From the NCBI GenBank assembly GCA_023055425.1, contig JALGPY010000009.1, positions 53,630,616 to 53,694,615 of the forward strand: a stretch of 64,000 nucleotides of DNA, given 5' to 3'. The position numbers and the translations under genes were made by a program. The notes beneath the pieces were generated by a model, which had not been told where the DNA came from, did no database searches, and worked only from the letters and a program-made list of their open reading frames with translations. This document shows, one piece after another, positions 1 through 11,099 of the stretch; positions within the stretch are counted from its first letter, which is position 1; each line of letters begins with the position of its first letter. Source of the DNA: Linanthus parryae. Lineage: Eukaryota; Streptophyta; Magnoliopsida; Ericales; Polemoniaceae.

Positions 1-819
1 ATGATTAAAGCTAAAGCTCATTATGTGAGGAAAAATGCAACTCAATCTAAAACATATTCACACAAATAGAGGGAACCTAACACGTACACAGACGGAGGAA
101 ATAAATAGATCTGGTCAGTCCGTCAATCTCGCTGTCTCATTTAAACACTTTTCGCCAAATAACTTTTACATCCTTTAATTTTCTAGTATTCAGTTCGACA
201 AAGTACGATCATTATGTCGTATTTCAAACTCCGCGCTAAACTGTGCCTAAAGAGAAGTCCATGGGATTCAGTGGAATATGTAATACAAGAGAGGCTGAAT
301 TCCTTAAACCACTTGAGTAACACAAATTAGATGCTAACTCTAGTTCTCTATCACCTGTTTTCAATAAGAACCTAATCAACTTTTCTACCTAAGTACAGGT
401 AACTTCAGCCTCGCACCAGAAGGTCCCCAGCTGAGTAGTTTCCAGTTTTAAGATCTCTAGAACTAGGAAATTCTCGAGCTTGGAAATATTCCCCATTTAG
501 TCCAAATTCTGTGGGCTGCACTTTTTGCTTCGATATTATTGACCTTATTATGTCTCATCCTTATATTTGATTGATAAGAATGAAAGCGATGGAAGCCCTG
601 GTGTAATAAGATACAAGCTAGGAAAAACTGATGTCCGAGGCAATATTTCCACAGATTAAGAAACTAGTTTTTTTTTAGAGAGTTCTGATGTTGATATGCT
701 TTCTTTTAAGAGTAGAACAAAAATAGTAGAAAAAAGTTACCATCTTGTCTCCTATCAGCCTAACCTCAGAATATTAAGAAAAATTAATATTCTGGTCTTC
801 AAAACTGCTTAGCCCTTTG
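1..819. other. Unassigned AT-rich DNA
   Basis: No open frame, RNA gene or repeat that I recognise. It lies on the 3' side of the minus-strand ARASP-like pseudogene, just outside the part that reappears at 50.7 kb. Confidence 0.5.
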
Positions 820-2950
820 GCCTTTGATCTCTGACTGTAAATCAAGATTTACAAGATATTTAGTAAGCTACTGAGAAATTCAATTTCTACAGGGCATTAC
901 GTATTGAGGAATGCAATTTGATTTTATCTTTCGGTTATATACAGTTATTGGAAAGCAAAACTTTAGTTATCTTTCTAGTTATGTACACTAATACCTCAGA
1001 TAGAACTTTTATTTTACCTAGGAACAGTGGGTGATAACGTGACATTGTTGTACATGAAATTGTGCTCCTTTATAAGCAAAAGCATGGCTTCACCACAGTT
1101 CCAGACCATTGCTATAGACCATAAATGGATAAATAAATTTGCTGTCATAGGAAGTTACAAAAGATAAAATAGAAATGTATTCAACAACACATACCATAAA
1201 GTATTGTTCATTCTGTTGTGAGACAATCAAAATACAAACAGAAAAAAAAGTATAAGTGATGACTTTTTCATTTAAAATTTGGGGTTGACAAAGATCATAT
1301 TGTACACAGCAAAGTAGATAATCATAGGCTTGAAGGACTTACAGTGCACATATAATGCTATCAGGATGGCAGCGAGGAGATGAAAACTGACGATGATCCT
1401 TATTGGATGAACATATTCAGAACAAGTGTGAACTGTAAACCTTGGATTACTTACTTCAAATACTGAAACAGCAAAATGCCGGCAATTTCCCAATGTATAC
1501 AAAAAACGGCCAAAATCTCCGTGGATTATAGCATTTCCTTAATGAAATCTAGGTTTAAAGTATCTCGGATATTAAGGCATAACACGAGCATGAAGACAAA
1601 CAAGATCCCTGAGGACATAAATCCCTGTTCCGATTCCAACGGAAGCTTTCTGCATCCTCTAGCAGCCTCTATAAGGAACAAAGCTAAGGTACCCGCATCT
1701 AGAACAGGCAGAGAGAGAAGGTTTAAACCCGTCGATTTTTGACATTGCAACTTTTGCGCCAACAGCTATAATAGCAACAGGACCAGAAACTTTGCTAGCC
1801 GTTTGTGAGAGGTTAAGGAATGTCTGTTTCAAGCTTGTGAAAACATTAAATGTCAGGCCCCAAAATGTCCCCGTGGAACTTAAATCACGCTGCCTTCAAA
1901 ACATTTTCTAACTCGTATTCAAATCCTTAGCCCACGTAGTTGAGTGTTCTTAGAAATAGACACCTGAACGCCGCCTGGCTCTGGGTCGGCAAGAACAGTT
2001 TTGAAAGCAGCATGATTTAAGTTCCACGGGAGTACTGCACAGCTTCCACGAGATTCTTAGCTCTGATCTTCGCATACTTAAAATTAGGTGATAGCTGAAC
2101 TCCAATCCATCATGTATCATCCGAGGTTTCACCTGGGGTAACTCCATTTTCATTGTATTGCCCACTTCTTGCAATCCTAAATAACAAATTCCGTCGAGGA
2201 CTATTCTTACTGAGATTGAATCCCATCAATGGCTAGGATTACATCACCCGGGAGTAACCCGTCTCGTGAAGTAACAAAAAATGCCCGAACCTCCGGTACA
2301 AGCTCTTGAACAGGCAATCCAACAAACAACACTTGTGCAAAGACTATCACATAATGAAATATAATATTGGCAATGACACCAGTTGAAACAACAAGAACTC
2401 TATCAAATATGGGTCTATTCTTGAGTAAATTCACATCATCTACAGAGATATCACTGTCTGGATCATTATCAGGAAAAACCCACAAACCCACTCAGAGGAA
2501 ATGCTCTTAGAGAGCACTCTGCTCTGTTGGAATTGGACTTCGCTAAAATTGGAACAAACCCAATTGCGAATTTACTTACATGTATGCCCTGAAGAGAAGC
2601 TGCCAAAGAATGACCACTTTCATGAACAACAATGATAGCCCTCAAAACTGTAATCGCCTCTAGAATTGGCTGCGTACTCTCGAACCCCGCAAAATCCAAC
2701 CCAGGAACAGCGCAAGTCTTGAAGTTTTGTCCCCTCCCAAGAACGCTTTTGTTCTGGGGAAAGAAAAACTGGGTTTTCGCAGGTGAAGTGAGATGTGAAG
2801 AGGAATGTGAGCATGAGAACGGTGAAGATAAAGATTTGGGTATGTGGGTTTTGGATCTGAGGCGAAAATCAGAGATGGGTGTTCCGGAATTGATCGATCG
2901 GACTAGAGCGATCATGATATTTTCCGGGGTTTCTCAGTGGTTGTGTGGAG
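820..2950 (-). repeat. Segment shared with 50.7-53.0 kb
   Basis: This stretch, covering the ARASP-like relic plus about 700 bp beyond its 3' end, recurs in diverged form at about 50700-53030 in the same orientation. Similarity continues through non-coding sequence (for example around 1040-1110 and 1280-1500), so the copies are duplicated genomic DNA and not independent mRNA copies. Confidence 0.7.
1526..2918 (-). pseudogene. ARASP-like chloroplast site-2 metalloprotease pseudogene, copy 1
   Basis: This is a decayed relative of plant ARASP (RseP/site-2 protease family), a zinc membrane protease of the chloroplast. Read on the minus strand it holds, in order, a Ser/Thr-rich transit-peptide-like N-terminus (about 2915-2700), the zinc motif HESGH in a membrane segment (about 2620), the GFVG and FPDNDPDSD stretch (about 2490), a PDZ-like part ending GDVILAIDGI (about 2230), degenerate PDZ sequence (2170-1950), SGPVAIIAVGA (about 1780) and the C-terminal segment with LPVLDAGTLAL ending DTLNLDFIKEML at 1526. 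One extra T in a T run near 2485 shifts the frame after GFVG, and further shifts and gaps follow, so no full protein can be made. The second catalytic region reads LDAG where LDGG is usual. Family assignment rests on remembered motifs and is strong; whether the copy was processed or genomic is unclear. Confidence 0.86.
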
Positions 2951-3140
2951 TATACTGAGAGAGAGTAGGGGAAAGACGATGACTAGAACAAATTGTTTTG
3001 TTTTCTTTAGAAGTAATTGGGTTTAGTACTGTTGGGCTTCTTGGCCCATTAAATTTCTTCCACTTTTTTTTTGATTCGCCAGAATAAAACATTAACAACG
3101 TTCAGTTACAAACACACAAACCCAAAACCCATTAGAGGTT

Positions 3141-4760
3141 CTAAACATGGTTGTTGCTGGGGTTACTCCCCACAACATCAGTAATCAAAATACTCCTAAT
3201 CTCAGTAGGGGGGATATCACACATCATGAAATCCTCTGGTGCATCAGCTCCCTTTTTTGCCAGAAGATCCGCCGCAGCATTTGCCTCTCTAAGGATCCAG
3301 GCGAGCTCGCAATTGCAGATATCAACAAGTTTCCGAATATCTTCAATCAGGTTCTTATAGTTCATGTTGATCTCCATGCTACCTTCCACCATTTGATGGG
3401 CCTCCTTGGAATCAGTCTCGATAAGCACTCTATCCCAGGTGGTGTCATGGATAATGACCAGTCCTATGAAGATAGCCCAGAGCTCCGCTTCCAGCACTTC
3501 AGCTCTCCCAATATGTCTGTAGTAACCCTTGATTCAGTTCCCTTCATCATCCCTAAATAGACCTCCATACCCAGCCCTGTATGGGTGCCCCAATCTGCTA
3601 GCATCCGTGTTAAGCTTTTTCCTACCTGCACAAGGCAAATTCCAAATAAGTCCAGCTCGGGTGGAGTACCCTGACTCTTTTGGGGAGAAAATTCTGAAAA
3701 TCTCTTTTGAAAACTTGGAAATTTTTTGAAGACTTTCATTCTTTGAAGGAAATATGTTGTGAAAAACTTTCTGATTTATGTTTTTCCAAATTTGCCAACA
3801 GGTGGTAATGAAGAGGGTTGTATGCCATCTTTTACAATCAATTTTTTTGGCTATTTTGAAGATTGACTTGAAACCAATTAAAAAAATTTAAATTTCTCCC
3901 CCTTTGGAGCCAGTGTTCCCCAAAGAAGACCGTCCACAAGCTCTTAGCTCTTTCATACTGTCTGAACATATGCTCAAGGTTCTCACAATGGATCAAACAG
4001 TTAGGGCACTTATCATCATCCGTCAGCCCCCTACTCTTCCTGTGAGAATTAGTAAGGATCTTACCATGCATAACAGTCCAACAAAAGAAAATAATTTTGG
4101 CTGGGATTTTAAGCTTCCACAGCCACATCCAATTAGTATTCCCAGCCACGTCCGTATTGTTGGCAATGCTAGTGTAAGCAGCTTTAACCGAGAACATACC
4201 ATGTTCAGTACCATTCCAGAAAATGGAGTCAGTAGCTTCCCCATACTGGGGGAGATGAATGGCACGAATGGCCTCAACATCGTTACTGTTGATCAAATTA
4301 CTAATAGAACTATGATTCCAATTAGCCCCATTATCAATAAGGTCTTTCACTTTAATGTTTGGGTCAAAAAAAATTTGAGGATACTTAGTTTTAAGGCTGC
4401 TATTGTCAAACCACCAATCGTTCCATATGGAGATTTGATCTCCATTACCAACAATCCATTTAGAATTCTTTCTAATAAAGTTTCTTCCTTTAATGATACT
4501 TCTCCAACAATGGGAAGCACGGCTGGTGGTAGGCCAATCAAAAAAATTTTGTTTTCTAAGGTATTTAGCTTTTAAAATTTTAACCCACAAACTTTTCTGA
4601 TTAGTCACAATACCCCACCCAAGTTTAGAAAGGAGGGCAATGTTCTGATCTCTCATATTTCTAATGCCCAGCCCACCGGCACTTTTGTGCTTACAAACAT
4701 TCTCCCATGTTAGATATATACTACTGTCACAGTTCACGACCCTTGTGCAAACAACATGGT
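3141..4760 (-). pseudogene. LINE retrotransposon 3' half (zf-RVT and RNase H)
   Basis: Minus-strand remnant of a plant LINE. The frame from 4737 to 3838 (299 aa) carries the region after the reverse transcriptase: GGLGIRNMRDQN, a WRVG-like stretch (WIVGNGDQISIWNDWW) and a zf-RVT zinc domain with CPNCLIHCENLEHMF. After a stop, an RNase H domain follows (about 3630-3141) with its acidic residues visible in DAS, EAELWA and ETDSKEA and the typical end ANAAADLLAKKGA. Reverse transcriptase and endonuclease are missing, so the copy is 5'-truncated. A T run near 3066-3075 on the plus strand may be its poly(A) tail. At least one stop and one frame change separate the two domains, so it is not active. 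Confidence 0.88.
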
Positions 4761-4903
4761 TGCCTTCTCGTCATGCGTGTTTTTTTTATACTTCTTCCAC
4801 TGCATCATTAGCTTTCTTTGTATTTTAGATATATACTACTGTCACAGTTCACGACCCTTGTGCAAACAACATGGTTTCCTTCTCGTCATGCGTGTTTTTT
4901 TTT
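4711..4903. repeat. Tandem duplication, period 115 bp, at the 5' end of the LINE
   Basis: The sequence starting TAGATATATACTACTGTC at 4711 starts again at 4826 with one or two changes and runs to a T run in both copies (about 4773 and 4895). It straddles the point where the LINE frame stops matching a LINE. Confidence 0.8.
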
Positions 4904-5170
4904 AGCAAAGGTAAGAATTTCATTAATAAAAGATACAGCTAAGTCTGAAGTATAGTGAAAACGTCTGAAGACTTTATCGTCTCAGCGGAGTACCTGCATT
5001 GTGTAGGAACGAGCCTAACTGTACTACACAAACGATGTTAGAAAACTAAAGGGCTAAAAATGTACATTACACATACATACTGGGTAAAGCCAAAAAAAAA
5101 GAAAGAGACAATGACCCTTAACATAAACCCAATTAGAAGATGATTGGACCCTTATGGATAACTCCAAGAT
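4895..5170 (-). mobile_element. Possible retroposon 3' end with poly(A)
   Basis: Read on the minus strand the sequence ends with a stretch like the 3' tail of plant LINEs (TTTATTAATGAAATTC then CTTTGCTA) followed by an A run at 4903-4895. No coding part is recognisable upstream, so only the tail is called. Confidence 0.4.
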
Positions 5171-7596
5171 GAAGCAGTTCAACACATCCACAATAGTCGA
5201 TAGGGAAACAACTCTTCCACGCAAATATCAAGAGTCGTCGACATAGATGGATGACACGCAAGGACTCGATGCTGGAGCGCCACGTGTAGGGGTGGTCGGT
5301 TCAGTGATCGGTGGGCGATGTTCTGGCCGAGGATTGGTGGGGTGACGCCGGTTTTCCGATGACTTGAACAAGAGTACTGGAGATCCGAACAAACATTCCA
5401 TGTACGGCTGAAAAACGTCAAAAAAGGTGCATGGAGGGTGCCTTGACGACCAAACTCGGCGGGGTGAAGTCCGGGGTCTGGGGGTTCATTTTCTAGACAA
5501 GCGCTTCGCTTGCACTCCACGCTTCCTGTGTACCCTGTGACTTGGCAGAAATAGTTAATCGGTTCATGGGTTGAGAATTGTGGACAGGGGGGCTATTTTG
5601 GGATGATTAATGGTCGAACAACTGATTTCCCCGATTTGATTTGGCCTGCGAAAGGCTTGCAGCTTACGAGGGTCAGTTTTTTCAAGTTTAAGTGAGGATG
5701 GCAATTTCACTGGTGGTGTATATGGAGAAGATTGGACGTCGTAGTGATAGTCGCCTCAGTTCCTCCATTAGAACGGTTGATGGGATCAAGCGCACGGCGG
5801 GCATGTGAAGAACACTACCGGGTCCGGCGGTGAGATTGCAAGCGGCTTTGCTTGGCTGGTCGGGAGGTAGAAGATGAGAAGCCACCATGAGAGGCATATG
5901 TTAGCTCATCCTATAAAAGCCACAATGACTTGGGATCAAAGATCCATAACCATACTTGTTACTATTACACTTTGGGAAAGAAACGTCGATGTCGTCAGGG
6001 AGAAATTGAGACGCCCGAAAAAGTTTTTTCTCTAAGTTAGAGAGAGGTGATAGCATGCATTTTTCCTCCTCTCTTGAAGCATTGAACCGTAAACTTATCC
6101 TCGTCATACGTGTTAAATCACCTTATTTTGGAGTCTTCTATCACTATTGCAGTGCATTTCCAACACCAGATCCACTTTCAAGAACAACCTTTCCATTTCT
6201 TGGTCAACTTATTGCCAAGCTTTTTGAAGCTCTCGACGTTGATCGAGCCGAGAGAGCAAGTCTCGGCTAACATTAGCCATTCTTCAATGACATATACATC
6301 TGCACTCAAAATAGATGCGGAATTCTTCAAAGATTTTGAAGTTCCGCATATGAAATCACCCTTTTTATTTCTATTAATTTCTCCCACACCTCCTCATCGG
6401 TCGTCTTACGTCATATATCCTTTTGTGTTTAACTTGTAAATGCCCATCAGATGAGGTTTTCATTTATTCGGACCTATGTCTTAGATGAATATGTTTGGAA
6501 GTTCTTGGTTTCGTTTTGTTTTTAGACAAACATATAATTATTGAACTGCCAGATTCACACTTTCTTATGCACTTTTCCGTTCTCACTCAAATCTTCTTTG
6601 GTTACAATTTGTCTATATGGACCAGATAAATGAAGCCCGTTTTTCATAAACATCTCCCATGTGCATGGAGTAGATCTCTTCCACCCAACCTTGAAAATTG
6701 ATCTGGTAAGTTCTTACAAACTTTTTACCAGATTCAGTGGTACATATATGTTTTGGATGTGGAGCACTCTATAAAAAAAGGAATGTTCGATTCATTTTCC
6801 TTCCCATATCGGGTACATGTTACAGAAATATTAACTTATTTGTGTGCAAGATTAGTTTCTACCGCTATGGAGTTTAACCAAGCACACCAAAACGAGAAGA
6901 TCATATTCTGAGGTATCTTTGAAATCCACCATTTTTTCTTATCATGCCTTTAGATGTTTCTTCCTGTTCTACACTCATTCTTTGATTTAAAACGGTAGCC
7001 AGAAGATATTTAATAAATCTCTTATCCGATAGTACCAACTCATTATGTCACTGCATGCACTTGTCGAAAGCCGGATTTCAATCACTGCTTCTACAAATGG
7101 GAAACATAACCTCTTCGCAACTTTGTATGTAACACTCTGGATTTCCAAATATCAAAAATCATGATGGTGAAACTCCGCAATTAAAGATGTCTCTCGAATG
7201 GTAGCCAAAATTTCTCTTGGATGAAATGAGAATTGAAAATTAAAATCAAAATAAGATAATTCAAACAAGAACGTTGAGTATTAATGAGTTATTACGAACT
7301 TCAAAACTTAGCATTAAATACAAGGGTCCAAAACTAAATATTATGTGAAGTTAAGTGTCTAAGTCTGAAACTAAAGTAAAGTATCAACTAAGTGATCACT
7401 CGCCCACTGCTGCTTGCTACCAAGAACTCTTATCATCCATATATATGGTGGTTCTCAAATTGAGAACGCATACACCAGAGCATCAACACAAACGATGAGT
7501 AAGCAAATACTCGTGGACATAAACAAAGTATGATAGCTAGTACGTAAAAGTAGTTTATCCAAATAGTGTAGCATTGAAGCACTTATAAATAAATTC
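5171..7596. other. Unassigned region
   Basis: Open frames of 60-113 codons occur on both strands between 5179 and 6439, but none shows a domain, membrane pattern or splice structure I recognise. The 113-codon minus frame (5520-5179) is Pro/Cys/His-rich and may be relic 5' sequence of a retroelement. From 6440 to 7596 I see nothing. Confidence 0.3.
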
Positions 7597-9033
7597 TGTT
7601 GGGTTTTAACGTAGGTAACGCAGCGGAATAACAAAAATTAATCCTACTCAAAGCCCACCAAGGATCACAGGAAGAGACATCATAACATGATTAAGGTCAT
7701 AGAAGATGTGTACCTTTTGATTTGTGAGATCACACGAAGAATGATGTCCTCGTCTCTACGGTTGATCCACGTCTAGAGGCGAGATCTAGATTCTTCCTTC
7801 TCCACAAGTGCTAGCTTGAACCCGGAGGAAGAGGGAAGAAGATCAAAGGCAACAAAGCACAAAAGGGGGCTCGGGCCACCCTTTTGCCGTCGGGTAGAGG
7901 GGGCGGACGGGGGGCTAGGGTTTCGGCCCTAGCTCTTTGTCTTGCTCTCTCTTTTTGCTCTCTCCCACTTTTGTGTTATGTCTAATAATAACTCATGTTG
8001 GAAGGAAGCTAGAGCCTCTTATATATATATACTCCAACAACTCCTTGTTGTTTCCATATTAGAGTTTTCTTGTTCTAGTAGGACTAGAACTATTCCCTTC
8101 CTTGCAAATTAGTCCTACTAAGTTTGCAAGGTGTTGCACAATGATCCTTCTATTAATTAATCTTTATTAATTAATCCCAAATCTAGCTCTACTCTATTTG
8201 ACGTGTGACCCCATAGGTTTCTATATAGTTGGTAGTAACTATTACTAACATGGAGCGGTGTCTAGCAACACATCCATGCCACCCAACCAATAGAAATAGT
8301 CAGTGATCCCGACAAACCTTTTGTGCCCAATATGTCATATTGCATTATCCCTTTGTCTCCATATCCGGATTGGACACGAGACATAAATAGTCACACTCGT
8401 ATATCCAATCCATAGTTCCTCGATCCTGGGAATATGCTTATACTTGCAGATAACATTAATATCTCTATATTAATTTATCTGAGTCTGGCCAGACATTCAA
8501 TAAGCCTCATCCCTCGAGTGGCCGTGGATATTCACCCCCATTATGTGGGAGGGACAAATCCAACTACATCACTACGATCTCTAAGCTTGCTTCCTATCAC
8601 GCCCGATAGCCACCTTTATGATTACCCAGTTACGGTGTAACGTTTGATAACATCAAAGCGCAATATTTCACAACTAGAGTATCTAGTGACTTCAAGTCCA
8701 AGGATTGCAATAATATTAGCACTACGAAAAGCGATTGTGACTTCACATAATCTAATGTATCCTTTTCGTCGTGGGTCAATCCAGTATGCCATTACTCCTA
8801 ATGCACACCCATGTGTTAGACTTGATATCTCCATATCAATCTATCCACATACTAGTCTATACTTGATTGTCCTATTAATCAATATAATGGACTAGAGATA
8901 TTTAATATAAATAATACAATTTTATCTAAGGACTTCATTATATTAAATATCGCCATAAATAATAAATGAATATTCTAGCCAAAACATTGTTCATACTAAA
9001 TCTACGATTGCCTCTAGGGCATCTATTCCAACA
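7597..9033 (-). mobile_element. Solo LTR, copia type (Angela/BARE-like end)
   Basis: A 1437-bp block starts TGTTGGGTTTTAACG and ends GGGCATCTATTCCAACA, giving TGTTGG...CCAACA ends. It is flanked by identical 5-bp AATTC at 7592-7596 and 9034-9038. On the minus strand it begins TGTTGGAATAGATGCCC then TAGAGGCAATC, close to the remembered start of Angela/BARE copia LTRs, hence the strand. No internal retrotransposon sequence adjoins, so it is a solo LTR, the usual product of recombination between two LTRs. Frames inside it are fortuitous. Confidence 0.92.
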
Positions 9034-11099
9034 AATTCATGATTGAGATGTTTATCCAAATTACAGCACCTTCAAATTCCAAAAAAAAATAAGAGAACAG
9101 TAATCGAATCATAATCCATTAACTGAAGTAGGGCTTCTTAATTACAATTTTGTCCAACTATAGCAAATAGCCAAGACAAGAAACTTCCATTTAGCTGTAA
9201 CGGGTCACCAAACCAATCCATAATCTACCTACCTAGACCTTAAGGTTCGACATTCCTTTATAGGTTCTAGCCAATAAAGGTGAGTAGCAGGAGTGAATCG
9301 GAGAAAATTCCAACCGAGTTAAGTGTATGTGACAGCAACAATATACGGTTGGGGCAAATAATGAGAGGCGGTCACCGTGACTCGAGCCTGCTAGAACCAA
9401 ATAATTGTGTCGATTGACCACAATCAGCTGACGAACGACTTATCAAACAACATGTTCGTACTTTGATTATCAAGTTTGCTTCGCACACTCTAGTTCGTAT
9501 GGGTAAAGTATGGTGCTTAACAGATTATTACTGCATAGATAAATATGGACTAGGAATTATGTACTGAAATGTCTAAAGTATAGTAAAAGCACGCTGACTT
9601 TACAGAGGGTTCTAGAATAGGTGAAAAGGCTACAATTGGTGTTAGATGAGAAGGTTTCTAGAAACCCGATTTCCACAATTGATTAGGAGAATCAGTTTTT
9701 CTATGTATGGCATCTAGTATTATAAATAAGGGTTAGCACATCTAGAGTACTCTAACTTCTTCTTCATTCTTTCGATTTTTCTTCACATGCTTACTTGGAG
9801 CGTCTTACAGCTTCGCATAATATGTTAAAGAAGACAATCTATGACACTATGCTAGCAACCAAATGCATAAAATAAATATGGTGCGTTGTGGATGGTAAAT
9901 GATAAACTTGAGCATTTACATGTAACTAGATTTTTACCTCCACGTAATTTTCCGAGTAGGGTAGCATTGTCTGTGGGACTTAATGTTGGCAAATTCATAA
10001 TAATTCTCACATCTCGTGAAATAAATAGCTTGTGATAATGAATTTCTTACAATTCAAAACAATGGTCAAAATAATTTAATTTCACATATGAAGTTTCCTA
10101 CGATGCTGCGTGGACCAAGTTGCTCTTAGTTGAGAAACTAAAGGCACGCTTAAATTCGTTGCATGCAAGCTGCGAATATACACATGATATAAACTGTTTA
10201 GATTTATGTGATATTAATAATGTGAAGTGAGCCATAATCCGCAACATGTTTTCCTTCACCAATTATGGCAGAAGCTTCTTCTACAAGCAATTTGGTACAT
10301 AAAAATACAATATATTGACGAAGTTCATGTTGCGAAGTGAGCTATAGTCTACGAATTCTGAAGAAACAAGTGACCAAATCAAACTGCAGTCACCAATACA
10401 AACAGATTAAGTTGTTAAAACTTTTTGTGTATAAAAATATCATCATATTGAGCCTAAATAGACAGTGGGCTTCAAAAACTCCATATCGAGTCAAAAGAAA
10501 ATATATGTTGGAACTTCGTCAACTAAATTATATCTTCGATGGGAGAAGTTACACTAACTGGTGTAGGGGTGCGATTACCATACATGCCCATGACCCCATC
10601 ACGGAGTGTCATCATCGAAACCCTTAAGGATCTTTGTTTCTTGCTCGCATTTGGGAAAATTGAAGTAATCACTAGCGCTAGTAAGGGTATCAATGAAACT
10701 ACTCCAATTTCGACGAGGTGAGAGAGGCTAGAGCGACTATGACTCTGGTAACGCGAATCTATTCACTAGAATAATGAAGGTGTAACAGAGGAGGCAACGA
10801 CTCTCACTCTGGGTACCACGAAGCTATTCAACAGCAGTTCGAAGACGTGAGAGGCGCCGACGATAGCTATATCTGGTACCGCGAAGCTATCCAACAACTA
10901 ATTGACATGGTGAGAGGCGTCGATCATAAAAATGGTCATCGAGTTCGAAAAAATGGAATAGCTAAGGGATGATAAACTCGTGACAAATACGGTGTTCCTG
11001 CGATCACCGACGTCATTCTTAGCTTCATTTAGCCTTAGCCTTCTCTTACGGGTGTTACCATCTCAAAATATCTTTTTATATGTCTAAACACATTCCTTT
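9034..11099. other. Unassigned region with a degenerate tandem repeat
   Basis: No recognisable gene. Around 10745-10905 a motif of the form GGTACCRCGAAGCTATYCAAC occurs three times about 65 bp apart, each followed by GTGAGAGGCGYCGA-like text, so a short decayed tandem repeat is present. Confidence 0.4.

Noticed and set aside
2632..2958. 108-codon plus-strand frame
   Set aside because: Antisense shadow of the ARASP-like N-terminal region.
3904..4575. 223-codon plus-strand frame
   Set aside because: Antisense shadow of the LINE zf-RVT frame; shows no domain of its own.
5179..5520. 113-codon minus frame as a possible gene
   Set aside because: No recognisable motif, no partner exon and no leader; left as unassigned.
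8434..8895. Short frames on both strands
   Set aside because: They lie inside the solo LTR, which does not encode protein.
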